A stretch of 64,000 nt of DNA from Eurosta solidaginis (taxonomy: Eukaryota; Arthropoda; Insecta; Diptera; Tephritidae): contig NC_090319.1 in the NCBI RefSeq assembly GCF_040869045.1, forward strand, positions 13,658,314-13,722,313, given 5' to 3'. Each line of letters starts with the position of its first letter. Within the stretch, counting starts at the first letter, position 1. Both the position numbers and the translations under genes were made by a program. The notes below the pieces were generated by a model. It saw nothing but the letters and a program-made list of their open reading frames with translations. It did not search any database and was not told where the DNA came from. Positions 58,001 to 64,000 of this stretch are shown piece by piece.

Positions 58001-61000
58001 ACTGGTTTCGAAAATTCTATGTACCATGCGTGAAAATTCATCCATTGTGGCAGCCATATGTGGATCGTCTGCAGCTGACACGCCAAACATTATAGTGCAA
58101 ACAACTAAACAGATTCAAATATTATGTTTAAAGAAAATTCGTTACAAAAAAATGCAAATATTTGTCTACGAAGGTGTTAACAAAAGCTCGATTAGTCGCT
58201 GTTTTTCGTAATTATATCTTGAATTCTGTCTGTTGGAGTACAAATAGGCACAACAACTGTTTGCTGAGTAAGTGAGTTTGCGTAGCTTGCCTCGTGAATA
58301 TAAAATTATCATCTGGTATACTATACGAAGGATATCACCGTCTTATGACACGCGTCTTTGAAATATAAAAATTTTACGCCTTGAAGTATGCAATATTTTT
58401 TCAGATTTTTTATTTAGTTCGATATTTCCATGCAAATGAAGTTCTTGGTAAATTGATTTAGTGCATATCTCAACATTACTACGCCTTTACAGAAAACAGA
58501 AGGTCAATACTGAGTTGCTCTTCTAAAACATTTACAAACAGACGAGTTTTCTCCGAGAAGCTTAACATGGCAGAAATACACTTGAGTGTTAGCCAAATCA
58601 TTTGCGGGGGGCGACTCTATTTCGAAAATTTGTTTCTTATTCAAAAAACCTTTCAAAAGATTTTAATATTTCTTTTCCCTGGTCTTGAACCCTGGGCCTT
58701 GTTTGTTTTGTTTTTGTACCTGTACTTCGTCTCATTAAATAAATGCGATCACTCGCAAATTGTCATCAATATCCTGTTATGGGCATCCGTGGAAACACGC
58801 AGTTTGGACCAAAGAGATATGGGTGTTAGAGGCTTTGGTTCCGCATTCCAACTGAAAAGATGGTTGGTGTCATGTGGAGAAACCTTACAGGGGCAATACA
58901 CACATTGGATATGTCGAGGTTGATTCTGGATATTTAAATAGTTTAACCTATTACAATATCCAGATCGAAGTGGCACTAGAGTGATGCGCGTCTCTCCTGG
59001 AAGGTTGCTTTCCTCCAGTGCGAGTTAAGGGCATTTGTCTTTGAGAACGGGGTTCGATTTCTATTCTGTGTCATAAAGTTATTCCGCTCGCCAAGCGTCA
59101 TCTCTTTAACAGTATTTGTTAATGCATAGTCCCATATTTTTCTAATTCTTCGAAATTTTCGATATCGACAAAGTGGGCATGGTAGCTATGTGATTTCGAG
59201 CAATATTAATTTATTTTGACTTCAGATATCTAAATTTTTGCTCAAGCTATCGTGTTAACGGACGGACGGAAGTCTGGCGCCGTATCAATCATCGCCAATT
59301 TTTGCAAGAAAAAGCTTTTACATAACAAAATTTCCATGTTTATATGTATGTTTAATGGTGCGTTCAATTTTACAATTAATGAGCCTAACAACGGTAAATA
59401 ATAATTGTTATTCAATTGATATTAAATTATTATTTTTATGGTTCGATCCCTGGTAAAACTTGTTAAAATAAATACAACATTACGATGATAACATGGCGGT
59501 TTTCGAAATGGTACCATCGAAATATGCCAGTAAATGTTTCCTTCTTTTCAGCTTTTCCCAATAAACAAAAAAATCTTAAATAAAAACATTTCCCATACCA
59601 TATTTCGGAATGATTAATGGCCTAAGTTTCCATTTTGCGCAAAAGTCTTTGGTAATAAGTCATCGAATTTTTTCGAAATTTCGACATTCTTCTGCACGGC
59701 GAATTGGTTGAATTCGCTTTGCCAGCACCTGGTATGAATTCGCCTTGGATTTCGATTAACTGACATATTGACGTACGAAGGCGTTGCATGTATGGAAAAT
59801 AATCAAGAAAAAGTAATCAGCCATTCGGATAACAACATCTGGTACTGAATTTGCCTTGCTTTACGGTTTGAAAAACGTTCTCATTTTCAAAAATGTTATC
59901 AATCCATCTATTTTTGTCATTAAGTCAACCCACATAACAAGTTCCATCATTTTATCGATTTGAATTACCGCATTTTTCTCTTTTTTCGAAACTTTCGATG
60001 TCGAACAAGAAAGGAAGGCTGAGAGCTTAGCTGCGTTGGTTTCGTAGATGATTTATAAGTGGTTTTTAATTCCATATCACATACATTTGGGAAATATCGA
60101 CCCATGACGTTTTTTGGAACGATTTTCCTTCATCCTTTGTCAAATAAGGGAAAATCACCACGTAGGAAAATGAACCTAGGATAACCCTGGAATGTGTTTG
60201 TATGACATGGGTATCAAATGAAAGGTATTAAAGAGTATTTTAGAGGGAGTTGTATATGTGAAGGCATTTTCGAGATATCGACCAAAATACGGATCGGGTA
60301 CAGCTAATTTATTTATATATGTAATACCACGAACAGTATTCCTGCCATGATTCCAAGGGCTTTTGATTTCACCCTGCAGAACTTTTTCATTTTCTTCTAC
60401 CTAATATGGTAGGTGTTACGCCCATTTTACAAAGTTTTTTTTAAAGTTATATTGTGCGAGCTCAAGGCCACGCATAAATCAAAAACCAAATATTTTATAT
60501 CTTTCAATAAATATATTTGTTTAATGATATAAAATATTTGGTTTTTTATTTATGCGTGGCCTTGAGCTCGAAAAATTGAATAATTTAAATATTGAAGGCC
60601 GAAAAACAACAAATAAAAGTTATATTTTGCGTCAAAAAACCAATCAAATCACCATGTTTCATCCCTTTTTTCGTATTTGGTATAGAATTATGGCATTTTT
60701 TCATTTTTCGAAATTTTCGATATCGAAAAAGTGGGCGTGGTCATAGTCGGATTTCGCCCATTTTTAGTACCAAGATAAAGTGAGTTCAGATAAGTACGTG
60801 AACTGAGTTTAGTAAAGATATATCGATTTTTGCTCAAGTTATCGTGTTAACGGCCGATCGGAAGGACAGACGGTCGACTGTGTATAAAAACTGGGCGTGG
60901 CTTCAACCGATTTCGCCCTTTTTCACAGAAAACAGTTACCATCTTACCCCTACCAAATTTCACACGGATTGGTAAATTTTTGTTCGACTTATGGCATTAA

Positions 61001-63956
61001 AAGTATTCTAGACAAATTAAATGAAAAAGGGCGGAGCCACGCCCATTTTGAAATTTTCTTTTATTTTTGTATTTTGTTGCACCATATCATTATTGGAGTT
61101 GAATATTGACATAATTTACTTATATACTGTAAAGATATTAAGTTTTTTGTTAAAATTTGACTTTAAAAAAAAATTTTTTTTTTAAAGCGGGCGTGTTCGT
61201 CATCCGATTTTTCTAATTTTTATTTAGAACACATATAGTAATAGGAGTAACGTTCCTGCCAAATTTTATCATGATATCTTCAACTACTGCTAAATTACAG
61301 ATTGCAAAACTTTTGAATTACCTTCTTTTAAAAGTTGCCGGTGCCACGCCCATTGTCCAAATTTTTACTAATTTTCTATTCTCCGTCATAAGGTCAACCC
61401 ACCTACCAAGTCTCATCGCTTTAGGCGTCTTTGGTAATGAATTATCGCACTTTTTCGGTTTTTCGAAATTTTCGATATCGAAAAAGTGGGCGTGGTTATA
61501 GTCCGATGTCGTTAATTTTAAATAGCGATCTGAGATGAGCGCCCAGGAACGTACATACCAAATATCATTAAGATGCCTCAAAATTTACTCAAGTTATCGT
61601 GTTTACGGACGGACGGACGGACAGACGGACATGGCTAAATGAATTTGCATTTTCGCCCAGATCATTTTGATGAATAGAAGTCTATATCTATCTCGGTTAG
61701 TTTATGCCGATACGGGGTACCGTTATGTGAACAAAATTAATATACTCTGTGAGCTCTGCTCATATGAGTATAAAAAGTGGGCGTGGTTATAGTTCATTCG
61801 GGGAAATTGTCAATATCAATATGTTCTGGGTTCGAATAAGCAAGTGTATGTTATCGTGTTAACGGATGCACATGGCTCAGTAAAAATATTTGTCGATGTT
61901 GATAAGGAAGTATGTATATCTATATTTCTTTATGCCATTATGCACAACCGTTATCCAATCAAAATTATAATAACCATTTTTAGTACACACTGGGGATAAA
62001 AAAGTGGAGAAAAGGCCTCCTAAGGTTAAAGGCAAGATTTAAAAGACTAGAGGGGTGCCTGTTTGGGAGAATTTCCGTCCTGGCCAACTAACTCAGCTTT
62101 TGTTGTCCCTCTTATATATATTTGTATGTGTAAATATAGTCAACGAACCATCAATAGCCCAGTTATAAAGTTGATGCTCAAGATCGAACAATTCAGTGTA
62201 TGTTGTATGTCTAACAGCCTGAGCTTTCCACAAGTTCACTAAACGCATTGTACACGCCTCAATATGTCCATCCATCCATCTCATGGTGCCACCCAATAGA
62301 AAACGATTTAATATGCGTCGATTGTGTAGCCACTCTTCGCCTTCCCTATAAGAATTGGTGGTGTTGTCGCGACAAAATCAAAGTGTTAATGAAATTCATC
62401 AATAAACGCACACATACATACATGCACATGCATGCGCACACACACATTCATACAACAATGTTATCCCAGTCAGCATTTTTTGAAAATTTTGATCAAAAAA
62501 TATTTAAATATCATACCCCAAGATGATTAAAAACGCTCAAATTTAAAAGTATTTTCTATTCGAAAATTAGTGTATCGTCGGGAGAAAAATGTACCTTAAA
62601 TGTGATTATTCTTGAATTATCATGATTCCTATTTCTAAACGCTTTTCATTCATATTTGATATCATTGTAAAATTGAGCTTTAATTGTTTTAGAGTAATAT
62701 TTGACTGCTTTTCACAGTCATTTTCTGATCATATTCGTGTACATATTTCATTCGTGTTGGTTGTGATTTTTGAATGATTTTCGAATACGATTATCATGCA
62801 TTTATTCTTCATATCTCATACAAATTAAGATACTACATGGTAATCTTATTTCATCAGGGGAAGAAAGCATGCGGAAGTGAGCTATTTGAATCAAAGGTAA
62901 TGCGCAAACAAACTTGACCGATATACACCTGCGACTACAACATCCAACATCACATATGATCGTCAACATCTTAGAATACGATATGGTACGGGTTGTTGAA
63001 GCCATATTCAGGTACATATCGCTCATTTACTTCAATAGTGTCATAACTCAAAAAACATTATTTTCCAGGAGAGTCATTCAAAGATTTTAATTGCCATACG
63101 TTGCCCATATAAAGGCATATTTTCAGTTTTATAGCAAGTGGTAAATTTTTAACTGATCACAACAATTTTTTTATACAACATAGATGATGATATTGGGTAC
63201 GTTTATATGTTATTAACTCAAAAGTCATGTTTTTTGAGTTATGACACTATTGAAGTAAATGAGCGATATGTCAAGAGAGTTTCACTTACCTGGGGTTCAA
63301 ATAGTTCACAACCTTTGTATTGTCTAATGGTTGGATTTGTATTTTCTGGGAAGCCGTAGGTGAGAAATGGTTGTGGACATCTTCGGTTACGAGCAGTATG
63401 TACATTATTTCTTGTCTTTGTATAAATAATAAAATTTTAATATATTTTTTCTGAACTTCATGATTGAAAAAATGTGTGTATGTGAAAAAATAAGATCTTC
63501 AATGAAAAGTAAAATTTTAACAATTATAAAATACATTATTCAGTCAACAATGATATTCAGAAAGATTCAGAAAGCTGAATGAAAAATGATTAAAAATTGT
63601 TGATCATCAAAAGTATTCATATTTGATTATTTCTTTTGTTCAATTGTATGATAACTCATTATTTAGTCAGAAAGGGTAATCAAATTGTATTGATATGTAG
63701 GGAAATTCAAAATTTAATCACCTAAATGCTGCGTGGGTATACTTACATAAAAAACAATCCACGTTTGCAATTATATTTTTTATTGTATATAATCCATGAT
63801 TCTGGCAACGGATGCCGTGGATATTGGCCCTCATATTGAAACACAGCTCTCATTTGACTTGCTGATGAAACAAATATGGCATCCTGTACGCCACCAAGCC
63901 GTTCATAAAATATTGGACCAAGCTCGTCATGACGACGATGAATGTATTTATGTAAT
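49093..63956 (-). CDS. sad: Cytochrome P450 CYP315A1 (shadow), ecdysteroid 2-hydroxylase, 5'-partial
   Basis: Halloween-pathway mitochondrial P450 that hydroxylates C2 to make ecdysone in the prothoracic gland. The six visible exons on the minus strand are 63747-63956, 62149-62345, 57716-58104, 50487-50702, 49289-49504 and 49093-49212. The N-terminal exon(s) lie outside the window. Phases close exactly, giving about 448 aa plus stop. Sequence landmarks: ELGPIFYERLGGVQDAIFVS, GQYPRHPLPESW and KRGLFFMEGEEWLHNRRILN spanning the first splice. I-helix IFVDLVIAAGDTTAY spans the 57716/50702 splice (about 255-268). ExxR is ETMR (308-311) in RETMRLYPIAPFIGRYL. PERW follows, then the heme loop FAIGNRSCIGRR with Cys at about 393. 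This order matches Drosophila Sad closely as I recall it. Introns of 1.4, 4.0 and 7.0 kb are full of repeats. The splice donor at 62148 (GTTCGT) is weak but keeps phase. Confidence 0.95.
49747..50285 (+). mobile_element. Solo LTR, copy 2 (TGTGACGAAT family) in shadow intron
   Basis: 539 bp from TGTGACGAATATTAG to AAATTCGTTACA, flanked by ATAT (49743-49746 and 50286-50289). It has the same internal landmarks as 37901-38403: 'acgcgcatatg', 'gtttatagctggt', TATA-like 'gtataaaagg', and the terminal block 'gcgatacgaacgttagtagaagg'. It is antisense to the gene. Confidence 0.85.
51675..55230 (-). pseudogene. ORF2 (EN-RT-RNase H) of LOA-like copy 2, few breaks
   Basis: Start ATG at 55230. The APE endonuclease has VLRVLQINLQHSKVASSELL, ALIQEPWLSSGGKV, GADSNAHHNAWGG and SDHAYISFSIPL. 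A frame change at about 54450 leads to the RT (54443-52683, 586 codons) with FKSPGPDGIFPAML, YPKDYRPISLTSFLLKTFER, GTPQGGVLSPLLW and catalytic AYADDVAVV. A second change at about 52650 leads to RNase H (DGSK, EILAVTKAVE, DSQAAIKAI, PGHMGIDGNEKADELA) and the tail CRKCGLEEETIEHVLCSC. All RT and RNase H catalytic residues appear present. The two frameshifts make it non-functional as it stands unless they are sequencing errors. Confidence 0.88.
55190..57002 (-). pseudogene. ORF1 of LOA-like copy 2 (DUF4780-like)
   Basis: 57002-56190 is the N-terminal part, ending early at QREVPTKK because of a small change against copy 1 (SEVPTTEVGDKP there). 56112-55390 is the DUF4780-like part (WYNGVKMIACDNIASLRWLE, VWIPCVMKSEDTL). 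A last piece, 55423-55190, completes the C-terminus. ORF1 overlaps the ORF2 start by about 40 bp. It encodes the element's nucleic-acid-binding protein by analogy; two frame changes. Confidence 0.8.
58105..59999. other. Shadow intron; diverged pieces of the dispersed repeat
   Basis: About 59040-59275 contains scattered blocks of the dispersed repeat family ('gtcataaagtt', 'cgaaattttcgatatcgacaaagtgggc', 'cgtgttaacggacggacgga'), more diverged than copies B-D. The rest has no recognisable gene or repeat. The ORF at 58567-58923 shows no domain. Confidence 0.55.
60000..61770 (+). repeat. Unclassified dispersed repeat (copy D) with palindromic insertion
   Basis: Same block order as 2795-4310, ending at 'aatatactctgtgagctctgctca' near 61755. 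The first ~130 bp are rearranged. At 60112-60146 there is a stretch like the Penelope terminal region (compare 16099-16133, 'ttggaacgattttcc(t/g)tcatcc'). A 163-bp insertion interrupts it at 60453. It lies in a shadow intron. Confidence 0.78.
60453..60615. mobile_element. Hairpin insertion with 10-bp direct flanks
   Basis: Relative to copies B and C, 163 extra bases are present between two copies of AAAGTTATAT (60443-60452 and 60616-60625). The insertion carries a long inverted repeat, 60457-60570. Its arms start CGAGCTCAAGGCCACGCATA and enclose a short AT-rich loop, followed by 45 bp of A-rich unique sequence. The class is unknown. Confidence 0.72.
62346..63746. other. Shadow intron, includes (CA)n-like tract and a MITE
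   Basis: 62408-62450 is a CACA/CATA-rich simple repeat. 63014-63271 is a palindromic element (separate entry). The remainder is AT-rich and unassigned. A minus-strand frame near 63280-63400 ends at a GTAAGT but is in the wrong phase for the P450. Confidence 0.55.
63014..63271. mobile_element. MITE/fold-back with perfect 44-bp inverted arms
   Basis: Arms 63014-63057 and 63228-63271 are exact inverted copies over 44 bp (starting ACATATCGCTCATTTACTTC). They enclose about 170 bp of AT-rich sequence. No convincing target duplication. Perfect arms suggest a young insertion. It is in the shadow intron just after the first visible exon. Confidence 0.8.
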
Positions 63957-64000
63957 CTACAACAAAAAGAGAAAAAATAAATAACAAATAAAAATAAAAA

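Noticed and set aside
63280..63410. Minus-strand open frame ending at a GTAAGT, possible P450 exon
   Set aside because: The phase does not fit the exon starting at 62345, and the true upstream exon (63747-63956, ending GLFFM) joins in phase with the expected P450 text.
1..64000. CRISPR arrays, tRNA or rRNA genes, prokaryotic operons
   Set aside because: No evenly spaced short direct repeats with unique spacers, no cloverleaf with recognisable boxes, and all genes are spliced eukaryotic genes.

Overview
The window looks like a TE-rich nuclear region of a higher fly. A tephritid fruit fly is my best guess: the intron/exon structure, AT-rich introns and dipteran protein sequences support a higher fly, and the repeat families are the kind I associate with tephritids. 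The genus is inferred, not proven. Four cellular genes can be reconstructed exon by exon. In each one the splice sites and reading phases close exactly.

Left side (1-15.3 kb): aquarius (AQR/emb-4, intron-binding spliceosomal helicase, + strand, 5' end outside the window) runs to 12469. It is convergent with an axonemal inner-arm dynein light intermediate chain gene (DNALI1/p28 type, - strand, 15328-12628), whose stop lies 158 bp away. Right side (42.7-64 kb): an SMPD4/neutral sphingomyelinase-3 homologue (+, 42676-48865) is convergent with the mitochondrial cytochrome P450 CYP315A1, 'shadow' (-, 63956-49093, 5' end outside the window), the ecdysteroid 2-hydroxylase. Their stops are 227 bp apart.

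Middle (16-42.6 kb): a transposon island built from nested insertions. A Penelope-like element (reverse transcriptase plus GIY-YIG endonuclease, with a hammerhead-like motif in its terminal region) is split by a nearly pristine mdg1/412-type Ty3/Gypsy element (17994-26410; 556-bp LTRs with two differences, GTGG target duplication). A LOA-like non-LTR element follows (27522-32691, 14-bp duplication). Next comes a piggyBac element (34545-40438, TTAA ends) whose transposase is split by a hAT element (34918-38790, 8-bp duplication). That hAT carries a fold-back element, a SINE-like copy and a solo LTR. Two more MITEs (40814-41102 and 41940-42592) lead up to the SMPD4 start.

Introns are also loaded. 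A shadow intron of about 144 bp has been expanded to 7013 bp by a three-level nest: a MITE with TAA duplications contains a hAT MITE, which contains a second, fuller LOA-like element. Five copies of a SINE-like element with a (CAA)n 3' tail and four copies or pieces of a 1.5-2 kb unclassified dispersed repeat sit in introns or inside other elements.

I found no CRISPR array, tRNA, rRNA or bacterial-type operon. The less ordinary items are the hammerhead-like motif, the three-level intron nest, an unexplained basic/acidic ORF in the 412-like leader that could be captured host sequence, a D-S-Q retroviral-type protease motif, and a repeat-expanded AQR tail.
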